Part shown: piece by piece, positions 12,431 to 19,867 of the stretch
How the letters are laid out: every line of letters starts with the position of its first letter
Position numbering within the stretch: position 1 is the first letter of the stretch
The notes under the pieces: model-generated
The model's database searches: none
What the model saw: the letters and a program-made list of their open reading frames with translations, nothing else
Told to the model about the DNA's origin: nothing
Position numbers and translations under genes: made by a program
IMG/VR virus record: IMGVR_UViG_3300031643_000006
Location: 1 to 31,584 of that record
Reading direction: 5' to 3' (one strand)
Source: a virus
Length of the DNA stretch: 31,584 nt

Positions 12431-14231
12431 CGAGTGTTTAATGTTAATTGAACCAGCAGAACGAGTTCGCAGAACAGCAACATTTGTTATAGCTGCTTCA
12501 GACTCCCAAAATAAAAGGGATGCCGATTATCATTGTGACGGAACAGCCGATGATGTTCAAGTGCAAGCAGCGATAGATGCCTTGCCAACTTTGGGGGGTA
12601 AAATTGTTTTGCTTGAAGGCAATTATGTATTCACTGCGACTATATCCAGAGCGATTGACGACATTACCATTGAGGGTTGTGGCAAGAATACTTCCATCAC
12701 CTACGATGACAGCACAAGTCTCTTTGACGTAGGCAGACGGGCTGGCTGGTCTTTCCGTGATTTAGCAACCGATGGGGGCGGTATCAATCTTGGCTTCGAC
12801 GAACAGGCAGATGTTTTTAACTGCTGGAGAGCAGGGGAGAAAATAGAAAACCGAGCCGTTGGCGGTGTTGAACACGTTGCTACACTTGCCTCGGATGGTA
12901 ATGATGGCACGCACGATGTGGCTGTACAGGGTGATTATGCTTATGCCGCCTGTTATCAGACAGATGCTTTTTATGTCATTGACATATCCGACCCTGAAAG
13001 TCCATCTATAACCGCAACACTTACCGACGGCAGCGGTAGATTAGATGGCGCTCACGATGTGATTGTTGATGGAGATTATGCCTATGTAACGGTGATAAAT
13101 AGAAATTCCATTGTCTCAATCGATATATCCGACCCTGAAAATCCATCTATTGCCGATGAATTGATAGATGCAACGAAACTTGCAGCTGTTCACGCCCTCG
13201 CAAAGCAGGGTGATTATATTTACGCAGGCGGTTTGGGAGGTAATTATTTTTGCGTTATCGATGCCGGCGACCCGACGGATATGTCGGTGGTTGGTAGCGT
13301 ATCAGATGCAACTAACCTTCATTATCCCCGAGGTGTTTATCCCAGAGGCGACTACGTTTATGTAATTACTAAGGGCGGAGGCTACCTGACGGTAATAGAT
13401 GTGTCAACAAAAGACAGTCCTGCGATTACAGGCACACCGCTTCAGATAGTAACAAGTCCGACGAACAATGACTGTGCCAACTTGCGTGTCCGAGGCAATT
13501 ATGCGTATTGCACTGCGCAGGCACACAACGAGCTTGTAGTGGTTGATATTTCAAATCCTTCGTCAATGTCGGTTGTTAAACGGGTCGCTATCAATGAAGC
13601 TAACTATGTAACACTTGCGGGCAATTATGCTTTTGTTAGCGGCACAGGTGCAGTATCTGCGGCTAATGACAGAAAAGTCCACGTGGTTGATATATCTGAC
13701 CCCGCAACAGCCTCTATAATTTTTGTCTGTTATCATCCTGATTTTCAATTTGCGAGCGGGATTGCTATTGCAGGCGATTACTTATTAGGTTCGCCGAGGG
13801 ATAGAGTTGATGTGGCGCTGGTTGTTTTTAAGATACCTCGACATCCAATAGTAGACCAAAGGCGATTCACGAAAGTTGAATCACGGGCTTTGGATGCGGC
13901 AAGCGGCGATGTTACATATTCGGGATATGGTTTTAGACCTACAATTATACTTATTGATGCAATGTGGTTTGGCGCTCACGACATTTATTCCAGAGGGGTA
14001 GCTGAATACAACGACAGTGAGGAGCGTAGCAAGTGCATATATACTTCGTCAGACAGAAAAGGGTGGGCTGATTGGTGGAATGCCATCGTACTTCGTGAAG
14101 CCAGCGACAAAACACAGGTTGCTATAATCAAAGAATTTACAAATGATGGTTTTGTTCTAACGTGGACAAAGACCGGCACGCCGACATCAGCCGACGCCCA
14201 TATATTTGTTACGGCTATCAAAGAGAAATAA
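12405..14231 (+). CDS. Fibre/spike-type protein with LVIVD beta-propeller
   Basis: The product has up to 608 residues. The start is uncertain: 12405 has no ribosome binding site, and ATG 12441 (MLIEPAERVRRTA) is an alternative. Residues about 35-125 resemble the opening of pectate-lyase-type beta-helix proteins (ADYHCDGTADDVQVQAAID, GGKIVLLEGNY, ITIEGCGKN). Residues about 153-475 hold seven LVIVD repeats of about 45 residues, each with GDYAYV and VIDISDPxSPSI variants, enough for a seven-bladed propeller. The C-terminal 130 residues (YSGYGFRPTIILIDAMW, VLTWTKTGTPTSADAHIF) resemble a fibre tip domain. It probably decorates the virion and binds a host-surface ligand. A fibre gene between capsid and connector genes is unusual. 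Confidence 0.75.
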   Translation: MVLRKRFYSECLMLIEPAERVRRTATFVIAASDSQNKRDADYHCDGTADDVQVQAAIDALPTLGGKIVLLEGNYVFTATISRAIDDITIEGCGKNTSITYDDSTSLFDVGRRAGWSFRDLATDGGGINLGFDEQADVFNCWRAGEKIENRAVGGVEHVATLASDGNDGTHDVAVQGDYAYAACYQTDAFYVIDISDPESPSITATLTDGSGRLDGAHDVIVDGDYAYVTVINRNSIVSIDISDPENPSIADELIDATKLAAVHALAKQGDYIYAGGLGGNYFCVIDAGDPTDMSVVGSVSDATNLHYPRGVYPRGDYVYVITKGGGYLTVIDVSTKDSPAITGTPLQIVTSPTNNDCANLRVRGNYAYCTAQAHNELVVVDISNPSSMSVVKRVAINEANYVTLAGNYAFVSGTGAVSAANDRKVHVVDISDPATASIIFVCYHPDFQFASGIAIAGDYLLGSPRDRVDVALVVFKIPRHPIVDQRRFTKVESRALDAASGDVTYSGYGFRPTIILIDAMWFGAHDIYSRGVAEYNDSEERSKCIYTSSDRKGWADWWNAIVLREASDKTQVAIIKEFTNDGFVLTWTKTGTPTSADAHIFVTAIKEK

Positions 14232-14233
14232 AA

Positions 14234-15052
14234 ATGGCAGCTGATACTTATATTGAAAATGTAATTCAGTACAATCACTCCAATGATACAGATACTCTCT
14301 ATGGTATTGTTCGTAATATAGCCAAAGAGATTCGAGATGTAGCTAATGGTAACTTTGAAGCTCATCCTGCAAGTGGTAGTTTGGATGATTATGATATAAG
14401 TGCAGGTGTTGCCTCCGGTGGTTTATGGTCAGGCAGTTTTCCAGAGATTACAAATGGTTTTTATATTTATCAAATACGTTTGAGGGCAGGAGCAACTCCG
14501 GATTTTGCTGATATAGTTTTAGGTGCGGTAAAAGGATATTGGAATGGTGCGGTATTCGCAGAGTTCAATGTAGATGCCGCTGGTCGTATCGACCTTGGTA
14601 AATGGCTTGGTGTCGCACCACTGGCCTTGACAAGTCAATACGTGCAGACCGATGCGAAGAAAATTAATGGTAATACGCCGATGACTTTAGCCCAAATAAA
14701 TGCAGAAGTGGATACTGCAATTTCAGAGGCTTCTCTTGCGCCAGCAAGCGAATACGATACTGAGATGGCGAGAATCACTGCTGATGTAGGGACTGAGGCC
14801 AAACAGGATACAATTGCCGCTTATCTTGATACTGAAATTGCTGCCATACTTGCTGCTGTTGATACAGAAGTAGCATTTATTAAAAATGTAATGGAAGGTG
14901 ATGTTTCAATAGATATAACAACTACTCCGTGGCAAGCGGTGGTCAAGATAAAGAGCACTGACACAGAGCTTATCCGCAAAGACCTTAAAGACAAGGACGG
15001 GAATAATATCACAAGCGTAAATGCAATGATAGGTCAATACAAAGAGCCTTAA
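14234..15052 (+). CDS. Putative virion appendage protein
   Basis: The 272-residue protein starts at ATG 14234 (MAADTYIENVIQYNHSNDTD), just after the propeller gene stop; an earlier in-frame ATG at 14162 would overlap that gene and lacks support. An N-terminal globular part (about 1-140) contains GIVRNIAKEIRDVANGNFE and a beta-rich region with YIYQIRLRAGA. It is followed by a low-complexity helical stretch (EVDTAISEASLAP, GTEAKQDTIAAYLDTEIAAI) of the kind used as stalks in phage fibre and baseplate proteins. A short C-terminal beta segment follows (WQAVVKIKSTDTELIRKD). Probably a partner of the upstream propeller protein. Family not named with confidence. Confidence 0.6.
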   Translation: MAADTYIENVIQYNHSNDTDTLYGIVRNIAKEIRDVANGNFEAHPASGSLDDYDISAGVASGGLWSGSFPEITNGFYIYQIRLRAGATPDFADIVLGAVKGYWNGAVFAEFNVDAAGRIDLGKWLGVAPLALTSQYVQTDAKKINGNTPMTLAQINAEVDTAISEASLAPASEYDTEMARITADVGTEAKQDTIAAYLDTEIAAILAAVDTEVAFIKNVMEGDVSIDITTTPWQAVVKIKSTDTELIRKDLKDKDGNNITSVNAMIGQYKEP

Positions 15053-15054
15053 TA

Positions 15055-15459
15055 ATGTTTGGATTGTTGCCACAATTAGGAGTTGGTTTTGGTACTGCGG
15101 TGCTGGCTGATAGTCCATCTGCCGAGACTTATATGGAAAGTGATACGGCTGATATTCTCGACGAATGGGGTGAGACGCTAACTGTTTTGCGTGATGTTGA
15201 GACGTATAGTTCGGGAGTGGCAACGCATAGTTGGACGGTTCAGGGGACAATTTCCGGCGAATGGCAGCCGGTTTCCGGCAAAACAATTATGCTTGAGGCA
15301 AGTATGGAGACCAAGAGCGAGGCGGTGGTTTATTGCTCGATTGGTGTAGATGTTGAGGAAAATGACAAATTACAACGGACGGATGGGACGTTTATGTTCG
15401 TAAATTATATTAGAAAGCACGAAGACCATTGGGCCGTTTATTTGAAAAGAAATAAGTAA
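15055..15459 (+). CDS. Putative head closure (head-tail adaptor) protein
   Basis: The 134-residue protein lies just upstream of the HK97 gp10-like gene, where head closure proteins of the SPP1 gp16/HK97 type are found. Its C-terminal two-thirds is beta-rich: ETLTVLRDVETYSSGVATHS, ISGEWQPVSGKTIMLEA, SEAVVYCSIGVDVEENDKLQ and FMFVNYIRKHEDHWAVYLKR. The pattern of a V-x-R-D-x-x-x-Y strand, GEWQP, EENDKL and a terminal H-W-x-V-x-L strand fits the closure-protein barrel that seals the portal channel. The gene starts with ATG three bases after the previous stop. Confidence 0.62.
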   Translation: MFGLLPQLGVGFGTAVLADSPSAETYMESDTADILDEWGETLTVLRDVETYSSGVATHSWTVQGTISGEWQPVSGKTIMLEASMETKSEAVVYCSIGVDVEENDKLQRTDGTFMFVNYIRKHEDHWAVYLKRNK

Positions 15460-15460
15460 T

Positions 15461-15823
15461 ATGCGTTCTGTAGGTGGGACACAAGAGATTATCAACAACT
15501 TAATGATGCATCGCAGCAAACTTCTGCGCAGGGTGGGAGAGGCTGTTGAGAAAAGTGCTGTGGATGTGGCTAATGGTGCAAAGGCAGACCACCAGCGAGG
15601 ACAGGGGCACGGGATGGGTAGGTATGAGAACCAGGCAACTACCTTGACCAGAAGCATAACGCCAAAGTTGACGAAGGTTAATTTTGACGAGGCCGAGGCG
15701 ATTATATTTACGAATGTGGAATATGCTGCACGCGTTGAGGCGATATATCCATATCTGTGGCCTGCTATGGTAGCGAATCAGGAGAAATTCAAGAGACGGG
15801 TAAAAGAGGCTGGATATAAGTAA
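15461..15823 (+). CDS. HK97 gp10-like tail completion protein
   Basis: The 120-residue protein has an N-terminal helix (EIINNLMMHRSKLLRRVGEA) followed by AVDVANGAKADHQRGQGHGM, then LTRSITPKLTKVNFDEAEAI and FTNVEYAARVEAIYPYLWPA. This series (long helix, A-x-x-H-x-R-x-T/G, L-x-x-S-I, N-V-x-Y-A-x-x-V-E, P-F/Y-x-x-P-A, terminal basic helix) is the recognisable plan of HK97 gp10/tail completion proteins. These sit at the head-tail interface, next to the tail terminator encoded immediately downstream. It starts two bases after the previous gene. Confidence 0.8.
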   Translation: MRSVGGTQEIINNLMMHRSKLLRRVGEAVEKSAVDVANGAKADHQRGQGHGMGRYENQATTLTRSITPKLTKVNFDEAEAIIFTNVEYAARVEAIYPYLWPAMVANQEKFKRRVKEAGYK

Positions 15824-16240
15824 ATGGCTACGCTCAAGAGTGCAATTTATGATATTTTAGCGGCCGATGCACAATTAACGGATGGCAGTAATTTAGGTGA
15901 TTATTTAGGTTTAACTTCTGCTGCTCCGTATGGTGTATATTTTCGCAATCCGCCGGCGGATATTGATTTTGAGAGTTATTCGATAATCACGTTTTTTGTT
16001 AATTCGATGGCCGGTAGATTTCCGAGGGATATTTACTTTAACATAACGGCGTGGGGCAATAATTTCGAGGCGATTCTCAATAGATGTTATGAGTTATTGC
16101 ACAATGCGAATCTTGCGGATTTGGACGATTATAAAAAACTGATGATTAAGTGGGATAATTCGGGTCCGGAGTTATATTCGGATGAGTTAAGGATATACTT
16201 TCAGCAACAGCGATATTTGATTAAAGGGATAAAGTCGTGA
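15824..16240 (+). CDS. Tail terminator/completion protein (DUF3168-like)
   Basis: The 138-residue protein begins MATLKSAIYDILAADAQLTD and continues YGVYFRNPPADIDFESYSII and FNITAWGNNFEAILNRCYEL. The helix-strand pattern I-Y-x-x-L-x-x-D-x-x-L, a surface-exposed loop, then V-N-x-W-G-x-x-x-x-A-x-x-I and a terminal strand is that of DUF3168/gpU-like tail terminators, which cap the tail tube once it reaches the length of the tape measure. The start directly abuts the previous stop. Its own stop overlaps the first glycosyltransferase gene as GTGA, tying the cassette downstream to the tail operon by translational coupling. Confidence 0.75.
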   Translation: MATLKSAIYDILAADAQLTDGSNLGDYLGLTSAAPYGVYFRNPPADIDFESYSIITFFVNSMAGRFPRDIYFNITAWGNNFEAILNRCYELLHNANLADLDDYKKLMIKWDNSGPELYSDELRIYFQQQRYLIKGIKS

Positions 16241-17157
16241 AAGTGGTCTCATACTACAAATACTTAACTGATATTGCGAATGTTGGCAGGACGGGTGCCG
16301 GCGGCGGCAATTACTGGCAGGACGTGATAGGGATACTGCTGCAAAAAATGTTAGGCGACGCAATTCTGGTGGGCAGGCCGCACGGCAGAGATAGCCGTGA
16401 TATTGCAACTTATCCAGTACTCGATGATTCCTGCGATATTGCTTATTGCCAGGTCTTTGATATTCCGTGGCCGAGACCTTCTGCGAGTTTTGTTTATTCT
16501 ATTATTAGTGATTATATCAGACTTGAACCGGAACTTGAGGATTGGCTACAACGGGCAAGTCCGGATGTATTGTTTTCTACACAGTATTATAAACAAGACC
16601 TGATTGATTTGTGCAATAAGTATGGCTGCAAATGTATATTTCTGCCCTGGTTTAATGTGGAGAAAAAATCATACATAGCAGATAAATCCATAACGGCTAT
16701 GTCAACGGGTGCCGTAGGGGGAAATTATCCATTAAGAACAAATATATGCCGATATTTGAGGAGTCTTAATCGTTCAGATATTTTGGTCAAAACTACCAAT
16801 ACGCAATTGAAGTATGCTTTATCCAACGAAGAATATGAACGCAGTTTAAGCCATACGAAATACTATATCAGCGGCGGGATATATGATTTCCAGATACCGC
16901 CGAAATACTTTGAGGTCTGCAATTACGGGGCGTGTTTGGTAAGTTTTGATATGCCGATGATGAGGAAATGCGGTTTTGTCGATGGGGAAACATATATCAA
17001 ATTGAACAAACTTGAGGATATCGAAGAGATAATCGCAAGTGATAGATGGAAAGAGATTGCACCTGCAGGGCAAAAAATGGTGCAGGAGCGACATATGATA
17101 GAGATGAGAGTTAAGCAGATATTGGAGGTTTACGACGAGTGTCTGAAAACACCTTAA
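16237..17157 (+). CDS. Glycosyltransferase, GT-B type, CgeB-like
   Basis: The 306-residue protein starts at GTG in an overlap with the tail terminator gene. Its N-terminal half is an alpha/beta domain (ASPDVLFSTQYYKQDLIDLC, then CKCIFLPWFNVEKK). The C-terminal half carries the donor-binding pattern of CgeB-like glycosyltransferases: KYYISGGIYDFQIPPKYFEV, CNYGACLVSFDMPMMRKC, GFVDGETYIKLNKLEDIEEI, and a final A-G-Q-x-x-V-Q-E-R-H-M helix. These enzymes transfer an activated sugar to an acceptor. The acceptor here is unknown. Co-translation with tail genes favours a virion protein as target, with host or phage polysaccharide as the alternative. Confidence 0.75.
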   Translation: MKVVSYYKYLTDIANVGRTGAGGGNYWQDVIGILLQKMLGDAILVGRPHGRDSRDIATYPVLDDSCDIAYCQVFDIPWPRPSASFVYSIISDYIRLEPELEDWLQRASPDVLFSTQYYKQDLIDLCNKYGCKCIFLPWFNVEKKSYIADKSITAMSTGAVGGNYPLRTNICRYLRSLNRSDILVKTTNTQLKYALSNEEYERSLSHTKYYISGGIYDFQIPPKYFEVCNYGACLVSFDMPMMRKCGFVDGETYIKLNKLEDIEEIIASDRWKEIAPAGQKMVQERHMIEMRVKQILEVYDECLKTP

Positions 17158-17684
17158 AACTGGAAGTGTTGAAACAGTTTGCTGATAATAAGATTTTTGT
17201 AGAAACCGGCACACATCAGGGGAAGGGCGTAGAGGTGGCGTTAGCAGCTGGTTTTGAAAAAATCATTAGCATCGAAAGCGACCCGGATTATTTTCACAGG
17301 GCAGTAGAGAAATTCAAAATAAATACTAATGTTATCCTTGTTTTAGGTGATGGCGGCATCGTTTTGCCACAGATTTTAGAGGAGATAAATCAACAGGTCA
17401 CATTTTGGCTTGATGCTCATTATTCGGTAGGAGAGTCATTCCATAAAGATATTAGTTCCTGTCCCATACTTGATGAATTATCTGCTGTTGCAGAACACGA
17501 TATAAAGACGCATACGATATTGATTGACGATATGAGATATTTTCGTTTGGGCATCAATCAATGGAACAACATAAAACTTGCTGATATTTTAGTTGCTTTG
17601 AAGAAAATCAATGAAAAATATGTGATAAGTTACGAAAAGGGTTCTTGCGAGAAAGATATCTTAGTGGCGAAAGTGCGAAAATGA
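17139..17684 (+). CDS. Class I SAM-dependent methyltransferase-like protein
   Basis: The 181-residue protein starts at GTG with GGAGG ten bases upstream, inside the end of the preceding gene. Motif I appears as FVETGTHQGKGVEVALAAGF, followed by IISIESDPDYF (the acidic residue after strand 2 that binds SAM ribose) and LVLGDGG. A later block, VTFWLDAHYSVGESFHKDIS, and HTILIDDMRYF are typical of a small methyltransferase-like family often found in glycan clusters and phages. It probably methylates a sugar or a glycan terminus made by the neighbouring transferases, but the substrate is inferred. It overlaps the next gene by ATGA. Confidence 0.72.
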   Translation: MSENTLKLEVLKQFADNKIFVETGTHQGKGVEVALAAGFEKIISIESDPDYFHRAVEKFKINTNVILVLGDGGIVLPQILEEINQQVTFWLDAHYSVGESFHKDISSCPILDELSAVAEHDIKTHTILIDDMRYFRLGINQWNNIKLADILVALKKINEKYVISYEKGSCEKDILVAKVRK

Positions 17685-18568
17685 TTTATTTGTATGATGA
17701 TAAAAATGGTTGGGGCAAAACAATATCAAGCTACTTGAAGGGTAGAGGTTGTAAGCTGTTTCATCGAGCAGAAGAAATTGTTGAGGCAGGTTATGTATTT
17801 ATGCACGCAAGCCATTTGCCTTTAGAGGAGCGGGAAAAGGATAAAAAAATAATGGCTGAATTGGATAAGCGGAAAGGGTTGAAACTTATACCGTCAGCCA
17901 GAGAGGTTGTGCTCTACGATAATAAAGTTGCTCAATATCAGGAGTTTGGTAATTGGATGCCGGAAACATTATTAGCTGAAGATGAGCAGACAGCCTTATC
18001 GTTTGTTGACAGACTTGGTTTTCCATTTGTTTCAAAGTCAAAACAGGGTGCAGGGGCTTCTAATGCAAGACTTATAGAAAATCGAGAACAAGCGGAGAAA
18101 GAGGTAAAAGCCGTTTTTTCGGATACAGGACTGGATTGTTATGCCAACGGTGTTCAGAAAGATTATGAACTTTGGCAAAAATGGATACCAGGACTGGAGA
18201 TAAACTGGCGAATAGTAGTCTTGGCGCATAAGTATTTTATTATCACGAAACGATGGAATGAAGAGAACAGCAGATTTGTCAATGATAATGGTAAGATTAA
18301 GACGCTCTCGCATATTGCTGTTGAGGTGAAGGAAATAGTCGACCTTGCCGGAGAATTTGCAGAGGCAAATCGGTTTAAGTGGGTTGCAGTGGATATTATC
18401 AAAGAGCCGAAAACCGGAAGGTTATATGTATTAGAGACAAGTGCTGGTTGGCCTATGTGGTGGTTTGGTAATGGTATGATTTTTGATAAGGGACTGGAGC
18501 CGGTGGAATATGCGAGAGATGTGTTATGCCTTGCTGGTGATATGATATTGAAGGGAGATTTTGATTGA
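17681..18568 (+). CDS. ATP-grasp family ligase
   Basis: The 295-residue product starts at the ATG of an ATGA overlap; an in-frame earlier start at 17645 is less likely. The N-terminal pre-ATP-grasp domain (MIYLYDDKNGWGKTISSYLK) precedes a nucleotide-binding part with GFPFVSKSKQGAGASNARLI, an E-L-W-Q-K-W-I-P-G linker, RIVVLAHKYFIITKRW and the metal-site strand WVAVDIIKEPKTGRLYVLET. ATP-grasp enzymes join a carboxylate to an amine or thiol through an acyl-phosphate. The usual E-x-N of the metal site reads E-T-S here, so the Asn is replaced. It may attach an amino acid to a sugar or a protein side chain. The substrate is unknown. Confidence 0.78.
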   Translation: MIYLYDDKNGWGKTISSYLKGRGCKLFHRAEEIVEAGYVFMHASHLPLEEREKDKKIMAELDKRKGLKLIPSAREVVLYDNKVAQYQEFGNWMPETLLAEDEQTALSFVDRLGFPFVSKSKQGAGASNARLIENREQAEKEVKAVFSDTGLDCYANGVQKDYELWQKWIPGLEINWRIVVLAHKYFIITKRWNEENSRFVNDNGKIKTLSHIAVEVKEIVDLAGEFAEANRFKWVAVDIIKEPKTGRLYVLETSAGWPMWWFGNGMIFDKGLEPVEYARDVLCLAGDMILKGDFD

Positions 18569-18810
18569 AAACAATACTCTGGATTTATGATTTGAAGGGC
18601 TGGGCTTACTGGAATCGTGCTCATAAGCTGGCGGAACAGATGCCGCAATATGAGCATAAGTATATAGGAATGAGAGAGCGTTATAGTAAGTTGCAGACTG
18701 CAATGAACGAAGTTGATTTGATTGTCTGTATGTATCACGGATTGGCCCCACTAATAGCAAAATGGTCTGACAAAACAGTGATGCAAATTAGCGGGACAAG
18801 AGGACTATGA
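18565..18810 (+). CDS. Truncated glycosyltransferase N-terminal domain
   Basis: An 81-residue frame starts at TTG overlapping the previous stop (AAGGGAG upstream) and ends in an ATGA overlap with the next gene. The sequence MKTILWIYDLKGWAYWNRAH, then VDLIVCMYHGLAPLIAKWSD and KTVMQISGTRGL follows the same layout as the first 80 residues of the downstream GT4 protein (opening strand with a G-W motif, helix, then K-x-V-x-x-I-x-G). It looks like one Rossmann half without a catalytic C-terminal domain. It may be a decayed duplicate, or a small subunit pairing with a neighbour. The intact coupling overlaps argue that it is still translated. Confidence 0.6.
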   Translation: MKTILWIYDLKGWAYWNRAHKLAEQMPQYEHKYIGMRERYSKLQTAMNEVDLIVCMYHGLAPLIAKWSDKTVMQISGTRGL

Positions 18811-19724
18811 TTAACGTTTTAAGTATAGAAAATGCTTTAGGATGGAGTTGGGGAATAGTGTTTAGGTACTTGAGAAGGTTGCTTGGCAAAAAGTATAAAA
18901 TCGCAAGAATATGCAGAAAAATCAGTAAGGATATAAACATAAAATTGTTGGAGTTATACCCTTTGATATTGGCTCAAAATGTCGATAATATAACTCTGAT
19001 AAAGGAACATAGAAACAAAGTTGTTTTAAGGATTGGTGGAATGGTTATAAATGAATTGAACAAAGGTAGTCGGTATGACAAAGAACTCGCTTGTGTCGGG
19101 GCGGTAATTGCGACTAATAAACAGTTATATGATGTGGCGGAATGGGTCAATCCTAATTCTCATCTAATCCCGAATGGGATTGATTTAGAGATGTTCATAC
19201 CAGCAAAGAACAGACCGGACAGGATGTTTACGGTCGGGTTTGCAGGCAATATATGGGGGTTGGGCGGTGATTATAAGGGCTGGCAGTTTTATGTCGGGGC
19301 CACTTTGAGTTTGTGGGGTCAAGTCAAAAAGATTGAGTGCTTGCATAACGGACCGAAAGGTCAGAAGCAAATTAAACACGAGGATATGGCCGAGCAATTT
19401 TATCACAAAATCGACTGTTTGATACTTCCGAGTAAGGGAGAAGGTTGCAGTAATGTTGTTGGTGAGGCTTTGGCGTGCGGAGTGCCTGTGCTTTTAACGA
19501 AGGTCGGTTATCACGGTGAGATGCTAAGGGACGGCGAAGAGTGCTTGTTCATTAAGAGAAACGTGCAGGATATTTATGACAAGGTGCTTTCGCTGAAAAA
19601 CAACCCTGAACTGTGGCAAAAACTATCCGTGAACGGCAGAAAATTCGTTGAGAAGCATCAGGATATAAAAGTAATTGCAAAAAAATATGATGAGGTTTTT
19701 CAAAGCGTATTGAATAAAAATTAA
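18807..19724 (+). CDS. Glycosyltransferase, GT4-like
   Basis: The 305-residue protein is a retaining GT-B glycosyltransferase. The N-terminal domain ends with NSHLIPNGIDLEMFIPAKNR, the usual hinge motif (P-N-G-I-D-x-x-x-F). The donor domain follows: FTVGFAGNIWGLGGDYKGW, CLHNGPKGQKQIKHEDM, YHKIDCLILPSKGEGCSNVV and GEALACGVPVLLTKVGYHGE. The E-G-x-S/C-N-x-x-x-E-A-x-A-C-G-x-P-V block carries the E-x7-E-type nucleotide-sugar site (Glu of GEG and Glu of GEA). It is the last gene of the cassette and is followed by the structured terminator region. Acceptor and sugar are unknown. Confidence 0.86.
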   Translation: MINVLSIENALGWSWGIVFRYLRRLLGKKYKIARICRKISKDINIKLLELYPLILAQNVDNITLIKEHRNKVVLRIGGMVINELNKGSRYDKELACVGAVIATNKQLYDVAEWVNPNSHLIPNGIDLEMFIPAKNRPDRMFTVGFAGNIWGLGGDYKGWQFYVGATLSLWGQVKKIECLHNGPKGQKQIKHEDMAEQFYHKIDCLILPSKGEGCSNVVGEALACGVPVLLTKVGYHGEMLRDGEECLFIKRNVQDIYDKVLSLKNNPELWQKLSVNGRKFVEKHQDIKVIAKKYDEVFQSVLNKN

Positions 19725-19751
19725 CAATTGACCAAAAGGATAAAGGCATAG

Positions 19752-19839
19752 GCGGGTTAGCTACCCGCTAAGATGCTCATACCATCGAGCCTGTATGAGA
19801 GGCACGTTTGGGTAAAACCAGATGTGCCTCTTTTCTTTT
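19752..19839 (+). terminator. Three consecutive hairpins ending in a terminator, upstream of the tail tube gene
   Basis: Three stems follow each other almost without gaps. Stem 1 is GCGGGT/ACCCGC (19752-19768) over a five-base loop. Stem 2 is CTCATAC/GTATGAG (19776-19799) over ten bases. Stem 3 is a 13-pair stem GAGGCACGTTTGG/CCAGATGTGCCTC with two G-U pairs (19799-19830), followed by TTTTCTTTT. The last is a convincing intrinsic terminator. The preceding two make the region look like a structured leader. The tail tube ribosome binding site (AAAGGAG) starts about 14 bases further on. Confidence 0.7.
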
Positions 19840-19867
19840 GGTCACAAACAGTAAAGGAGTATTGAAG

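Noticed and set aside
18163-18738. 191-codon minus-strand frame opposite the ATP-grasp and truncated GT genes
   Set aside because: Shadow of two coupled plus-strand genes; no motif or ribosome binding site.
19751-19800. tRNA-like look of GGCGGGTTAGCT...ATACCATCGAGCC
   Set aside because: There is a D-arm-like string, but no matching acceptor stem, no TTCGA T-loop and no proper anticodon arm. The stems fit better as serial hairpins leading into a terminator.
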